64,000 nucleotides of DNA, from NCBI GenBank assembly GCA_965223165.1, contig CBDCVQ010000018.1, positions 372,001 to 436,000 on the forward strand, given 5' to 3'. Source of the stretch: JABDMH01 sp965223165. GTDB taxonomy: Bacteria; Bacteroidota; Bacteroidia; Chitinophagales; Saprospiraceae. The position numbers and the translations under genes are program-made. Under the pieces are notes generated by a model that was not told where the DNA came from, ran no database searches, and worked only from the letters and a program-made list of their open reading frames with translations. Of this stretch, positions 15,393 to 24,089 are shown in pieces (within the stretch, counting starts at the first letter, position 1; each line of letters begins with the position of its first letter).

Positions 15393-15989
15393 ATGAGAAA
15401 AGACGTTGCTATGCTCCTCTTGGCCATCCTTGTGTTCAGCTGTAGCGATATAAGTCACTACGATGATCAAAGGGAAGCACGCCCGGTATTACGCGCTGAA
15501 ATTCCCAATGCAGTAAATTCCAATACAGAAAGACCAGCTGCCATGAAGGAACAAATCTCCACCTTTCTAACCTTCCAGGACAACAATGCCGAAGAGGCCA
15601 TGCATTTCTACATCAGCCTATTTGACCATTCCAAAGTCCTGGAGGTGCACCGGCATGGCAAAGAGGGTCCCGGCAAAGAGGGCACCATCCTATTTGCAAA
15701 ATTCGAGTTGAACGGCAGCTCCTTCGCGTGCAGCGATAGCCCAGCCATACACGATTGGACCTTTACGCCCGGTGTGTCCAATTTTGTGGAGTGCCGATCC
15801 GAAGAAGAAATTCAAACCCTCTACGATAAATTGTCTGAAGACGGCCAGGTAATGATGCCCCTAGACAACTACGGCTGGAGTACAAAATTTGGCTTTGTCG
15901 CAGACCGTTATGGAGTTTCGTGGCAGACTGAATTTGCCGTAGCTGCGAGGACGTATCCATGCTTCGACAAATGCCTCCAATTTTTTTGA
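15393..15989 (+). CDS. PhnB-like VOC protein with lipoprotein leader and altered C-terminus
   Basis: The protein begins with a lipoprotein signal (MLLLAILVFSCS, Cys near 17) and a ~35-residue linker. It then has a PhnB-type VOC domain from about residue 51 (MKEQISTFLTFQDNNAEEAM) to ADRYGVSWQ. PhnB-like proteins are usually ~140-160 residues, cytoplasmic, and end shortly after WQLNL. Here the frame reads WQTEFAVAARTYPCFDKCLQFF. Dropping one base near 15924-15927 would give WQLNLP and a stop at 15940-15942, so a single-base insertion has probably extended the gene. An ATG at 15543 would give the ordinary PhnB start without the leader. Confidence 0.72.
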   Translation: MRKDVAMLLLAILVFSCSDISHYDDQREARPVLRAEIPNAVNSNTERPAAMKEQISTFLTFQDNNAEEAMHFYISLFDHSKVLEVHRHGKEGPGKEGTILFAKFELNGSSFACSDSPAIHDWTFTPGVSNFVECRSEEEIQTLYDKLSEDGQVMMPLDNYGWSTKFGFVADRYGVSWQTEFAVAARTYPCFDKCLQFF

Positions 15990-15998
15990 GGCAAGACC

Positions 15999-16388
15999 CC
16001 TCTCAACAACTACACGATTAAACATCTAAACCTTGCCGCCCTGTGCAGTGGATCGGGAAGCGTGGCAAGGCGCCGTAGCCCTGATTGTGCTTCACAGTGA
16101 TTATGATATACGATAGAGATTGGGGATTGTGATTTACGGCGAGCTCTCGACGGTATGGATCGTGGCTCGACAGATCCCTCTCAACAATTACACGATTAAA
16201 CATCTAAACCTTGCCGCCCTGTGCAGAGAATGGGAGGAGTAGCAAGGCGCTTTAGCTCCGATTGTGCTGCAAAGTAATTATGATATACGATTGTGATTGG
16301 TGATTGTGATTTATGGCGAGCTCGCGATGACGTAGATCGTAGCTCGACAGTTGCTTCTCAACAACTACACAATTAAACAACTAAACGA
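15999..16388. repeat. ~180-bp noncoding repeat, two full copies plus a partial third
   Basis: Copy 1 (about 15999-16176) and copy 2 (about 16177-16354) lie head to tail, and a third begins at 16355. Each starts CTCTCAACAAYTACACGATT, continues with AAACATCTAAACCTTGCCGC, has a GATTGTGATTTAYGGCGAGC segment and ends TAGCTCGACAG or similar. Related copies lie at about 17606-17783 and 18988-19145. No open frame is conserved among copies, and the differences are scattered substitutions. Confidence 0.8.
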
Positions 16389-16407
16389 TCCACACCACCC
16401 GGACCGT

Positions 16408-16427
16408 GTCAGGCGTCCCCGCCTGAC
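16408..16427. repeat. Hairpin GTCAGGCG-TCCC-CGCCTGAC
   Basis: A perfect 8-bp stem with a 4-base loop, in the gap before a type IX-secreted gene. A slightly imperfect copy (CGTCAGCCGTCCCCGCCTGACG) lies at 17870-17891. No T-run follows, so it is more like an intergenic repeat than a terminator. The rest of the gap to 16594 shows no gene. Confidence 0.65.
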
Positions 16428-16594
16428 GCATCTCTGCCCCGGACCTTACATATCTCCCAGCACCCGAAATTTCCGCTTCCGTCCCTTGCGACAATCAGCG
16501 CTAGCGCCTAACTTGTATTAACAGCCATCGCTCGGATGACAACACCGCCGCCAAGGAGCACAACTTGTGCTCCAATGCAGTCAAAGACCATCTT

Positions 16595-17563
16595 ATGAAT
16601 AAATACACCGCAACCTCCTGGCCGCATAGGCGATTTTCTTGGTGCCTGGGCTGGCTTGTATTGCTGACCGTCCACACATCAAGCCAGGCACAGGATCTGT
16701 TGACCCAAGGCGCGGAATGGCATTACAATCTCCTCCATTTTGGATCACATGATGTCGGATTTAACCGATGTTACATCGATGGCGACACGGTAATCGATGA
16801 GCGATCTTGTCTGATCTACATTCAAGAGGAGTACAACTGCAATGGAAGGCCCAAGCGCAATTACCTATACAAGGAAGCGGAGCAGGTTTATTTCTACGAT
16901 ACGGAAGACACTACCTTTAAGCTACTCTACGACTTTAGCCTCCAGGCCGGCGATACTATGGCATTGCCCCACTGGAGCTTCTTGGGTGAGCGGAGCTACT
17001 TCCTCCGCATTGATTCCGTGGGTGTCTATCCAGCCAATGATCGAGCGCTGAAGATGTTTCATGTCTCTTTTGGTTATATGGAGGGTGGCGATTTGATTCA
17101 CTTTGAAAATCTGCCGCACTTGGCTGACATCATCATTGAAGATATCGGGAGCAACATTAATTTCTTTCACCTATGGGACAATGGCTGGTGCGATTCGCAA
17201 TACAGCAACCAACTACGCTGCTTTTCCGCGCCCGACTACCCCGAGGTCCAATTGGGCGAAGATGCATGCACCTTGGTGCCCACCCAAGACGTGGTCACGT
17301 CCCACCCATGGATCCAGGCGTTTCCCAATCCAACCAGCGATCAACTATCGATTCGCTTTCAGGACTGTCAGCCGTGGGGGCAAGTGACTGTGCGAGATGT
17401 CGCAGGTCAAATAGTTCAGACCTACCAGCCGTCCGCCACATCCGAAGAACTGCTAATGGATCTGGGCCCGTTGCCCGCCGCCATATACTACATAGGTGTC
17501 CCGGTGAGGTCTGGAAGAAAGATTCATGCCGTGTCGACGAGGGTGGCAAAGATCAAGGACTAG
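16595..17563 (+). CDS. Type IX-secreted protein, paralogue B
   Basis: From the ATG at 16595 the protein has an N-terminal hydrophobic leader (WCLGWLVLLTVHTSSQAQ) and a ~230-residue body without known domains. It ends in a type IX sorting domain starting AFPNPTSDQLSIRF. Body motifs parallel paralogue C at 21477: GAEWHYN/GATWYLE, a CxIYIQEEYNC block, YLYKEAEQVYFYD / YMYEQEGRVYYYN, LLYDFSLQAGDT / LLVDFTAEPGET and LRCF/LRCY. A TTG at 16565 would add ten residues and is less likely. It is presumably cell-surface or released; function unknown. Confidence 0.8.
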   Translation: MNKYTATSWPHRRFSWCLGWLVLLTVHTSSQAQDLLTQGAEWHYNLLHFGSHDVGFNRCYIDGDTVIDERSCLIYIQEEYNCNGRPKRNYLYKEAEQVYFYDTEDTTFKLLYDFSLQAGDTMALPHWSFLGERSYFLRIDSVGVYPANDRALKMFHVSFGYMEGGDLIHFENLPHLADIIIEDIGSNINFFHLWDNGWCDSQYSNQLRCFSAPDYPEVQLGEDACTLVPTQDVVTSHPWIQAFPNPTSDQLSIRFQDCQPWGQVTVRDVAGQIVQTYQPSATSEELLMDLGPLPAAIYYIGVPVRSGRKIHAVSTRVAKIKD

Positions 17564-17599
17564 ATTTAGCGCGGTGATAAAGGAGACCGGCAGACTTTC

Positions 17600-17785
17600 T
17601 GCGATGCTTTTTCAACAGCTACACGATTAAACATCTACACCCTGCTGCCCCGTGCAGCGGATCGGTCGGCGTGGCAAGGCACTTTAGCCGTGATTGTGCG
17701 GCCAATGGATTGTGATATACGATAGGGATTGGTGATTGTGATTTATTTCGAGCTCGCGATGATATAGATGGTGGCTTGGCAGAAC
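17600..17785. repeat. ~180-bp noncoding repeat, dispersed copy
   Basis: Starts TTTTTCAACAGCTACACGAT and runs through CCTGCTGCCCCGTGCAGCGG and GATTGTGATTTATTTCGAGC to GGTGGCTTGGCAG. It is the same family as 15999-16388, and a short piece of the family start recurs at 17933-17960. Between them lies an imperfect copy of the 16408-16427 hairpin at 17870-17891. Confidence 0.75.
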
Positions 17786-18009
17786 AACACTTCCTCATGG
17801 AGAACGAGAACTAGCCCTACTGCGCAACTACACAACATCCCAACCAGATCCACACAAACGCCCGGGCCGCGTCAGCCGTCCCCGCCTGACGCATCCCTAC
17901 CCACCAAGGTCTAACTCCTCCACTAACCCCTCTCAACAGCTACACGATTAAACCTCTAAACCTTTCCACACCAATTTTCACTTTCAATTTGCAAGTTATT
18001 CCAAAGATT

Positions 18010-18032
18010 ATTACTTTTGTTTTGCAAGTAAT
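18010..18032. promoter_or_regulatory. Probable operator upstream of the HxlR-type regulator
   Basis: ATTACTT and AAGTAAT form an inverted repeat with 9 bases between the arms, 11 bp before the ATG at 18044. A direct relative of its right half, TTGCAAGTTAT, lies 30 bp upstream (17989-17999). Position and symmetry fit an autoregulatory site for the winged-helix protein that follows. This is inference from sequence only. Confidence 0.5.
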
Positions 18033-18043
18033 CATGAAGCCCT

Positions 18044-18484
18044 ATGGAAGACTTCTTTCGGTGCAGGTGCCCCATCACATCCGGCCTAGACATCTTCGGA
18101 GATAAGTGGACGCTTGTGATCATAAAGCAAATGCTCTTTGAAGAGAAGAGCACCTTCAAAGACTTCACTGACAGTCCGGAGTCCATTGCTACCAACATCC
18201 TTTCGTCACGATTGAAAATGCTGGAGCAGTTTGGCATCATCCATAAGGGAAATCGCCCGGACAACCGGAAGACGAACATCTACACTCTCACGGACAAAGG
18301 CCTTTCTTTCACCCCAATTTTGATCGAACTCATGGTTTGGAGTAAAGAAAATATTCAAGAGTTTCACCCCAATCTAAATCTCCATCCCGGCCTGGACGCT
18401 ATGAAAAAGGACAGGGAGCAGTCCAGCAAAAACATCATCCAGGCTTACTACAATTACAAACAATCACTTTTCAAAATCAATTAG
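18044..18484 (+). CDS. HxlR-family winged-helix transcriptional regulator
   Basis: A 146-residue protein with the HxlR signature: a Cys near the N-terminus (RCRCPITSGLDIFGDKWTLV), a KDFTDSPESIATNILSSRLK recognition segment (about 41-60), and a wing with NRKTNIYTLTDKG. HxlR proteins are dimeric regulators, often responding to aldehydes, quinones or redox stress through N-terminal cysteines. An in-frame-looking ATG at 18034 is in a different frame. The next gene starts 2 bp after the stop, so the regulator and its NTF2-like partner form one unit behind the inverted repeat at 18010-18032. Confidence 0.9.
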   Translation: MEDFFRCRCPITSGLDIFGDKWTLVIIKQMLFEEKSTFKDFTDSPESIATNILSSRLKMLEQFGIIHKGNRPDNRKTNIYTLTDKGLSFTPILIELMVWSKENIQEFHPNLNLHPGLDAMKKDREQSSKNIIQAYYNYKQSLFKIN

Positions 18485-18486
18485 GA

Positions 18487-18981
18487 ATGAGTACACCGAG
18501 TGCCGAGGTCCCACAGATTATTTTTGATCACTACGTTCAAGATCACTGGACCCAGCAAGAACACGAAAACGTAATGGTCGTCGTCGACTTTTTTCAGCAT
18601 TTAATGAACGAACACGATTTTGAGTATACGCTCGAGAAGTATGGCGGTGGCAGGTATACCCAACACAATCGAGCGATCCCAGACGGCATGGCTGGATTAG
18701 TGGGATACGTCAAGAACTTAACTAAGCGATTTCCCGAATACTCCTTTGACGTAAAGCGCATCTATGCCGATGGCGATTTCGTCTTACTCCACAGCCATTC
18801 AACCCTCAAAGCAAAGCATAGAGGCAATGAGAAGAAAGGATTTATCATCACCGACACCTTTCGACTGGAAAATGGGAAACTGGCCGAGCATTGGGACGCC
18901 ATCCAGCCGATTGATACGTTTACACGTCTCCTATTTTTGATCACAGGAGGAGCGATTGGAAACAGCAATCCTACCTTTTAG
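18487..18981 (+). CDS. NTF2/SnoaL-like protein
   Basis: A 164-residue protein with the cone-shaped NTF2-like fold pattern. It has an N-terminal helix pair with VVDFFQHLMNEHDFE, a YTQHNRAIPDGMAGLVGYVK segment typical of SnoaL-like proteins, and the sheet strands DFVLLHSHST, FIITDTFRLENGKLAEHWD. SnoaL-like members are isomerases, cyclases or ester-modifying enzymes of small molecules, often in stress or detoxification loci. The Asn and His in the TQHN segment are conserved family positions. It is co-transcribed with the HxlR regulator and is probably the target function of that regulator. Confidence 0.82.
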   Translation: MSTPSAEVPQIIFDHYVQDHWTQQEHENVMVVVDFFQHLMNEHDFEYTLEKYGGGRYTQHNRAIPDGMAGLVGYVKNLTKRFPEYSFDVKRIYADGDFVLLHSHSTLKAKHRGNEKKGFIITDTFRLENGKLAEHWDAIQPIDTFTRLLFLITGGAIGNSNPTF

Positions 18982-18987
18982 CGTGGA

Positions 18988-19145
18988 TAAATTAAGGGCG
19001 GCTGCCCCGCTTTGACTGTGCTGCCGCTGGATTGTGATATACGATAGCGATTGGTGATTGTGATTTTATGGCGAGCTCGCGAGTGAGTAGTAGATTGTGA
19101 CTCGACAGTTACTTCTCCACAGCCACTCAATTAAACAACTAAACA
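18988..19145. repeat. ~180-bp noncoding repeat, truncated copy
   Basis: Lacks the CTCAACAACTACACG start of the family but retains the GGCTGCCCCG, GATTGTGATATACGATAG, TGATTGTGATTTTATGGCGA and GACTCGACAG blocks in order, followed by a new CAATTAAACAACTAAAC end. From 19146 to 19291 nothing is recognised. Confidence 0.75.
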
Positions 19146-19291
19146 TCATCTGAGTTTCGTCATAAGGCTTTCGCATTCGTACCAAGAATTCGCCTGGTCG
19201 CACCCGATGCTCCGCACCCGATTTCTCAAACGAAGGCCATTACTTCGTTAAAGCGATATCGCACTATGCACCATTAGGTCCATGGCGAGTA

Positions 19292-20458
19292 CTAAAGCCG
19301 GGGCAGAATCCACTTAGGCAGAGGCGGGCAAGTTCGCGTCTGACAGAACTCATCTATGGCATCGGAGGACAGTTCGGCAAAGGTCTCTAGCTTGTGTGCA
19401 TTTATTCCGATGGTAAATTTGCTGCGGTCAACTGACGGTTGGGCTTTGGGCGAATAGAGTACAAATAATTCAGTACTCATAATGTTTGTGTGATACCCGA
19501 AAGAACGAAAGGGCACGTGCAGACCCGCTACCACTGTAAAATCCAGACGCTCCATCAGCTCTCCTGTCTTCTTCTCAATTGTTATTCGCATCAGACCAAA
19601 CGTCGCCTTATCAATGTACAAGTGTCCGAAGGCGTAGTAATTCTTGTCGGCCTTCATTGCTTTATACATCACCTCGTAGCACAGACGGCCATCAATGGTC
19701 ACTTCGTCGACTACTCGATATATGTATTTCTTACTTGCTCTTTTCAAAAGACATGGATTCGTCCACCTCAATGGATTATCGCTATTCATCTTGTATAGTG
19801 TGGTCATCCACCTCGACATCTGGTCCTGGTCCTTCCGATAGATACGTGATGCGCCGATGTGATGCGACATACTTTGATTCCTGTTGATGACCACTTCTCC
19901 CACAAATTCACGTATTGAGATCAAGGAGCTGTCGGCACCAGCATCATACTCAATGACTCTACTATAGAATTCGAAAACCTTCGATCTTATATCATGATTG
20001 GCTTTTAGGTTGTTGATCATCTCGTCAACGATACTTCTGGAGGACAGGGTAGTCACCGTCACTTCGTCCAGACCCAGCTGAACTCTATATAGCTTAATCG
20101 TATCACTGCGCCGCAGATCTCCCAGTGAGATGCGCAGTTCCTGGTAACTTAAGTGAGAGATGCAGAGTGTATCCATTGCTCTACCCTTGTCAAACGCCCA
20201 CCGAAATGCACCATCGATGTTTGAGGACGTTCCTTGGCCAGGATTGAGGCAATCATATACATGAGCAAAAGGGATCGGGGCATCGGATTCAGCGTCAGCA
20301 AGCTGAATGACTGCAGTGACCTGTGCCGGACCTTTAGCAAATCCGAAACTCAAGCAAACAAAAACAAGCCAGATGTTAGGACAGCGTGGTAATGAACAGG
20401 TGCAGAAATAATGAGCACAACGTGGGAGTGTGATGGCAGGCGTCAGGGTGATGGGCAT
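19292..20458 (-). CDS. Carboxypeptidase-regulatory-like (CarboxypepD_reg) envelope protein
   Basis: From the ATG at 20458 a leader with a hydrophobic core (IWLVFVCLSFGFA) is followed by a CarboxypepD_reg-like/beta-sandwich domain (VIQLADAESDAPIPFAHVY ... LGLDEVTVT; about residues 45-130). This domain type is usual at the start of TonB-linked and related Bacteroidota envelope proteins. The rest (about 140-385) is beta-rich with YIDKATFGLMRI and has no plug or barrel features, so it resembles the outer-membrane-associated members called DUF5686-like or carboxypeptidase-like proteins. It runs opposite to both neighbours and is alone. An upstream ATG at 20539 would make an improbably long N-terminus. 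Confidence 0.72.
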   Translation of the reverse strand: MPITLTPAITLPRCAHYFCTCSLPRCPNIWLVFVCLSFGFAKGPAQVTAVIQLADAESDAPIPFAHVYDCLNPGQGTSSNIDGAFRWAFDKGRAMDTLCISHLSYQELRISLGDLRRSDTIKLYRVQLGLDEVTVTTLSSRSIVDEMINNLKANHDIRSKVFEFYSRVIEYDAGADSSLISIREFVGEVVINRNQSMSHHIGASRIYRKDQDQMSRWMTTLYKMNSDNPLRWTNPCLLKRASKKYIYRVVDEVTIDGRLCYEVMYKAMKADKNYYAFGHLYIDKATFGLMRITIEKKTGELMERLDFTVVAGLHVPFRSFGYHTNIMSTELFVLYSPKAQPSVDRSKFTIGINAHKLETFAELSSDAIDEFCQTRTCPPLPKWILPRL

Positions 20459-20680
20459 GTCGGTGTAAAATCGTCCGGCCTTAAGATACGGAAAGGTCGT
20501 ATTACCACGAAAAAAGGATCCCCCTTCGACCAGTGGCAATAATGTACCGGCAAGATCCCCTCAGCACCTAGACAAATAAACATCTAAATCCGACGGACCA
20601 CCATCGGCCGCAACCCATCCGTAACAATTGCCCACCTCCCATCGTCCCTTATCTTGTGAAATCAACCATACACAAGATCT

Positions 20681-21400
20681 ATGAACACGGTAATCGCCCC
20701 CTCCTCCCGAACCCATCAGGCACGACTAGCCGGATTAATCTATCTGCTCCTGATTGTATTTGGTGTCTTGAGCATATTGTACATCCCTTCCCAGCTGATC
20801 GACTGGCAGGATGCGGCCCAGACCGTGGCCAACATCCAAGAGCGCAAGCTCCTGTTTCAGCTCGGAATCATCTTTGGCGTCCTTTGCTACCTCAGTTATT
20901 TGTTTCTGGTGCTGGCCTTGTATCGACTACTCAAGCCCGTGGATGCCATCCAGGCGGGCCTGATGTTGGTGCTGGTGCTGGTGAGCGTACCCATTGCGCT
21001 GATCAGCGTCATGGCCAAAATCGACGTGCTGTCCCTCCTCCAGGAAGCGGACTACCTGCAGGCGCTGGAGCCGGCTCAGATCCAAGCGCAGGTCATGCTA
21101 TCTCTCGACACCTTTAACAATGGCATCATCGTCGCCCAGTTTTTCTGGGGATTCTGGCTCCTACCCTTCGGCTATCTGGTCTACAAATCCGGCTTCCTTC
21201 CCAAACTGCTCGGGATCATGCTGATGATCGGATGTTTTTACTATGTGATGGACTCGCTGGCCCAAATTGCTTTTCCCGCCTACCGGAGCGGCATCATCGC
21301 TAGCGTCCTCTCCATTTGTGCCATGATCGGCGAGTTTGGCATCTGCCTCTGGCTGCTGGTGGTTGGCGATCGGCCTGGGTTGCGGAGGAAGCCGGTCTGA
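20681..21400 (+). CDS. DUF4386 family membrane protein
   Basis: A 239-residue integral membrane protein with about six helices. The N-terminus TRTHQARLAGLIYLLLIVFG-like pattern (here THQARLAGLIYLLLIVFG), the WGFWLLPFGYLVYKSGFLPK loop and the final helix are typical of DUF4386, a family common in Bacteroidota and Actinobacteria with no known function. The start at 20681 gives a short hydrophilic leader before the first helix. It lies upstream of, but probably not in an operon with, the type IX-secreted gene 76 bp downstream. Confidence 0.85.
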   Translation: MNTVIAPSSRTHQARLAGLIYLLLIVFGVLSILYIPSQLIDWQDAAQTVANIQERKLLFQLGIIFGVLCYLSYLFLVLALYRLLKPVDAIQAGLMLVLVLVSVPIALISVMAKIDVLSLLQEADYLQALEPAQIQAQVMLSLDTFNNGIIVAQFFWGFWLLPFGYLVYKSGFLPKLLGIMLMIGCFYYVMDSLAQIAFPAYRSGIIASVLSICAMIGEFGICLWLLVVGDRPGLRRKPV

Positions 21401-21476
21401 GTAATCCGGTAGGCAGCGGGCAGCAGCCAAGAGGGGAATTGATTAAATTAAGGGAGTTGTCCAAAACCAGCGCCTT

Positions 21477-22373
21477 ATGGCACCCACCATCAGACGATGC
21501 CTATCGGTCTGCGTGCTCCTGCTCCTATTGCCTCTATCGCCAGTTAATTCACAGGAGTGGGCCCCACTCGGAGCCACCTGGTATCTCGAGGCCTATGATC
21601 TTTATGCGAAGGAGTTCGTCCGATTTAGCCGATTGGTATCGGTGGGAGACACGATCGTTCAAGGCCAACCATGCAAAATCATAGCCCGGGACGAAATCAC
21701 CTGTCTAGCTCGGCCCAAGATCGAATACATGTACGAGCAGGAGGGGCGAGTGTATTACTATAATTTCGACTTGGAGGATTTTACCCTGCTCGTCGACTTC
21801 ACCGCGGAGCCGGGAGAGACATGGGAAATCCACCTCTGGTTCTTTACAGATACAATACAGATCCGGGTCGACTCCATAAGTTGGATGCCGACCGAAACCG
21901 ATAGCCTGCGCGTGCAACATGTCAGCGCCTCAATGGATGGCGTCCATTTCTACCAGGAAGGCAAACAAGTCATCGAACGCATTGGATTTAGCGACGGCCT
22001 ATTTTATGATATCTCCGGAAACTTTCCTTGTGACATCAATTTTGAAGGACCCTTACGCTGCTACGAGGACGATCAAATCGGCCAGGTCAAGTTTGTGGAT
22101 TTCGCCTGCGATCTCGTGCCTGTGGAGCAGGCTGCACAAGAGCCCGCAGAAGTGAGGGTTTATCCCAACCCCACCGATGGAGTGATATCTCTCGAGCATG
22201 CATTGCTAAGCCACGCACTGACGTATCGCCTTGTTACCGTGCAAGGTGTCCCGGCGAGCGCTGGGCAGGTGATAAAAGATCAGATCGATCTAAGTGGATG
22301 TGCCCCTGGCCTATACTTTTTGCACATCCACCACGGCAACCGGCGGGTGATCAAGAAGATCATTGTGCTTTAG
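21477..22373 (+). CDS. Type IX-secreted protein, paralogue C
   Basis: A signal peptide (CLSVCVLLLLLPLSPVNSQ) precedes a ~200-residue body of the same family as the proteins at 11630 and 16595: GATWYLEAYDLY, CKIIARDEITC, a YMYEQEGRVYYYNFD block and VDSISW. The C-terminal sorting domain begins VYPNPTDGVISLEH and ends HGNRRVIKKIIVL, the classic basic ending of type IX cargo. The function is unknown. Its similarity to the 16595 protein is greater than to the 11630 protein. Confidence 0.82.
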   Translation: MAPTIRRCLSVCVLLLLLPLSPVNSQEWAPLGATWYLEAYDLYAKEFVRFSRLVSVGDTIVQGQPCKIIARDEITCLARPKIEYMYEQEGRVYYYNFDLEDFTLLVDFTAEPGETWEIHLWFFTDTIQIRVDSISWMPTETDSLRVQHVSASMDGVHFYQEGKQVIERIGFSDGLFYDISGNFPCDINFEGPLRCYEDDQIGQVKFVDFACDLVPVEQAAQEPAEVRVYPNPTDGVISLEHALLSHALTYRLVTVQGVPASAGQVIKDQIDLSGCAPGLYFLHIHHGNRRVIKKIIVL

Positions 22374-22534
22374 TGTGATTGGTGACGTCCAAATTCCATC
22401 TGACTCGCTACTTGGATCGTCGAGCCGCGGGAGGCTTTGAGCAAGGCAGGGATCGGCGAGCCGCCACCTCGCAAAGATGCCCTAGATATCGTTATCTTAT
22501 CCCCATAGCAGCAAACACACACAGACAAAACCAG

Positions 22535-23449
22535 ATGAAAAAATATGCTTCTTCCCAAATACTAGCAGCTATGGCAGTCACCCTGCTCATAGCCAGCTGC
22601 AAAGTGGCTCCCCAAGATCCACCAAGTGCGACCAAGCATTCACTCACCCATGATGGAATCGAAAGAGAATACCTTTATTACGAACCGGTCAACCTAACTG
22701 TCAACGCTCCCTTGGTGCTGGTACTGCACGGATTTACCAGCAGCGCAGAAAGGATCATGGAGTACTCTGCCTTTAATCAGCTGGCCGACGAGTTTGGTTT
22801 TGCCGTGGCCTATCCCCAAGGCACCACCGATGAAAAAGGAAATACTTTCTGGAACGTCGGATATGATTTTCACGCTGATGTAGAGGTCGACGATCTCGAT
22901 TTTATCGCTACCCTGGTGCGGACGCTGCAGAAAGAAAAGTCATTGTCACCGATCAATACCTTTGCCACGGGCATGTCCAATGGTGGAGAAATGTGCTATT
23001 TACTGGCCTGCAGCCACGCCGACCTATTTAATGCCGTCGCTCCTGTCGCCGGCACCATGATGAACAATCGATTTGAGACCTGCCGGCCTTCTCGGTCGAT
23101 CCCCATCTTTTCCATTTTCGGTACGGACGATCAAACGACAAACTACCATGGCGACGAGCAGAATCAAGATGGCTGGGGGCCCTATAAGAGTACGCCAGCC
23201 ATCATTGAATTTTGGACAACTCAAATCGGCTATGCTTCCGTGGCTCTCCGCGAACTGCCAGACACGGTGTCGGTGGACAGTAGCCACGTAATGAGCACCA
23301 CCTATGCCAACGATCGCTCCACCCTGGAATACGTGCACTATGAGGTCGTGGGTTGCGGACACGATTGGCCCGGCGCCTGGGGAAACAAAGACATCCATGC
23401 CAGCACCGAAATCTGGCATTTCTTCCAGCGTCATTTGAAGGAGGAGTAG
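22535..23449 (+). CDS. PHB-depolymerase-like esterase, lipoprotein
   Basis: From the ATG at 22535 a lipoprotein signal (LLIASC, Cys22) leads to an esterase of the PHB depolymerase/feruloyl-esterase (LpqC-like) type: LVLVLHGFTSS (oxyanion region), ATGMSNGGEM (Ser148), FGTDDQTTNYHG (Asp198 region) and GCGHDWPGAW (His276). Members hydrolyse polyhydroxyalkanoate oligomers, feruloyl esters or other esters. This one is anchored at the membrane facing the periplasm or outside. The ORF is open to 22379, but only the later ATG leaves the leader at the N-terminus. Confidence 0.87.
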   Translation: MKKYASSQILAAMAVTLLIASCKVAPQDPPSATKHSLTHDGIEREYLYYEPVNLTVNAPLVLVLHGFTSSAERIMEYSAFNQLADEFGFAVAYPQGTTDEKGNTFWNVGYDFHADVEVDDLDFIATLVRTLQKEKSLSPINTFATGMSNGGEMCYLLACSHADLFNAVAPVAGTMMNNRFETCRPSRSIPIFSIFGTDDQTTNYHGDEQNQDGWGPYKSTPAIIEFWTTQIGYASVALRELPDTVSVDSSHVMSTTYANDRSTLEYVHYEVVGCGHDWPGAWGNKDIHASTEIWHFFQRHLKEE

Positions 23450-23612
23450 TCTGCCCAAGCATCCGCCTCTGCCCCAGCCCGACTACCCACCACACACTAC
23501 TGCTAAGGAAAAAATTAGTTGCTCAATTTCCGGTTGTGGCATCTAGCCCTATTGGGCACTTTTGCTTGCAACTATGAACAGCTCAATACACGCCACAATT
23601 AATCAATAAACA

Positions 23613-24089
23613 ATGCCACAGTTTCAAGTCACCGCTATCCCGCTGGAGGACGTTCGCCATTTCCTGACGATGGATGACCAGGCCCTGGCCAACGCAGGTA
23701 TGCAACGGCTGACCGTAGATACACATCCCGGCTATCCCTGCCGGCTCAGTCTTGAGGATGCCCAGGTAGGCGAGCAGGTGCTCGCATTTAGCTACTGCCA
23801 CCATCCCGCCGCTTCGCCCTACCGGGCCAGCGGTCCCGTCTTCGTCCGCACCGATGCTGCCCAAGCCAAGCTTGCGCCCAATGTCATCCCGGACATGCTG
23901 CTACACCGACTACTGTCCCTGAGAGTCTACGACCCAGGCGGCATGATGATCGATGCCCACACCCTGGAGGGCATCGAGTTGGCCGAACGGATTCAAGCCA
24001 TCTTCGCCGACGACCAAGCGGCTTACATCCAGGTGCATAATGCGGGACCGGGATGCTTTAATTGTCAGATTGACCGGGTGACTACATAG
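23613..24089 (+). CDS. DUF1203 domain protein
   Basis: A 158-residue protein that matches the DUF1203 pattern along its whole length: a DTHPGYPCRLSLEDAQVGE block, PYRASGPVFVR, a LLSLRVYDPGGMM block, and the C-terminal YIQVHNAGPGCFNCQIDR. DUF1203 proteins are small, cytoplasmic and uncharacterised. It has no operon partner. Confidence 0.9.
   Translation: MPQFQVTAIPLEDVRHFLTMDDQALANAGMQRLTVDTHPGYPCRLSLEDAQVGEQVLAFSYCHHPAASPYRASGPVFVRTDAAQAKLAPNVIPDMLLHRLLSLRVYDPGGMMIDAHTLEGIELAERIQAIFADDQAAYIQVHNAGPGCFNCQIDRVTT

Noticed and set aside
16408..16427. Intrinsic terminator
   Set aside because: The perfect hairpin is not followed by a T-run, is not directly after a gene, and has an imperfect copy at 17870, so a dispersed repeat is more likely.
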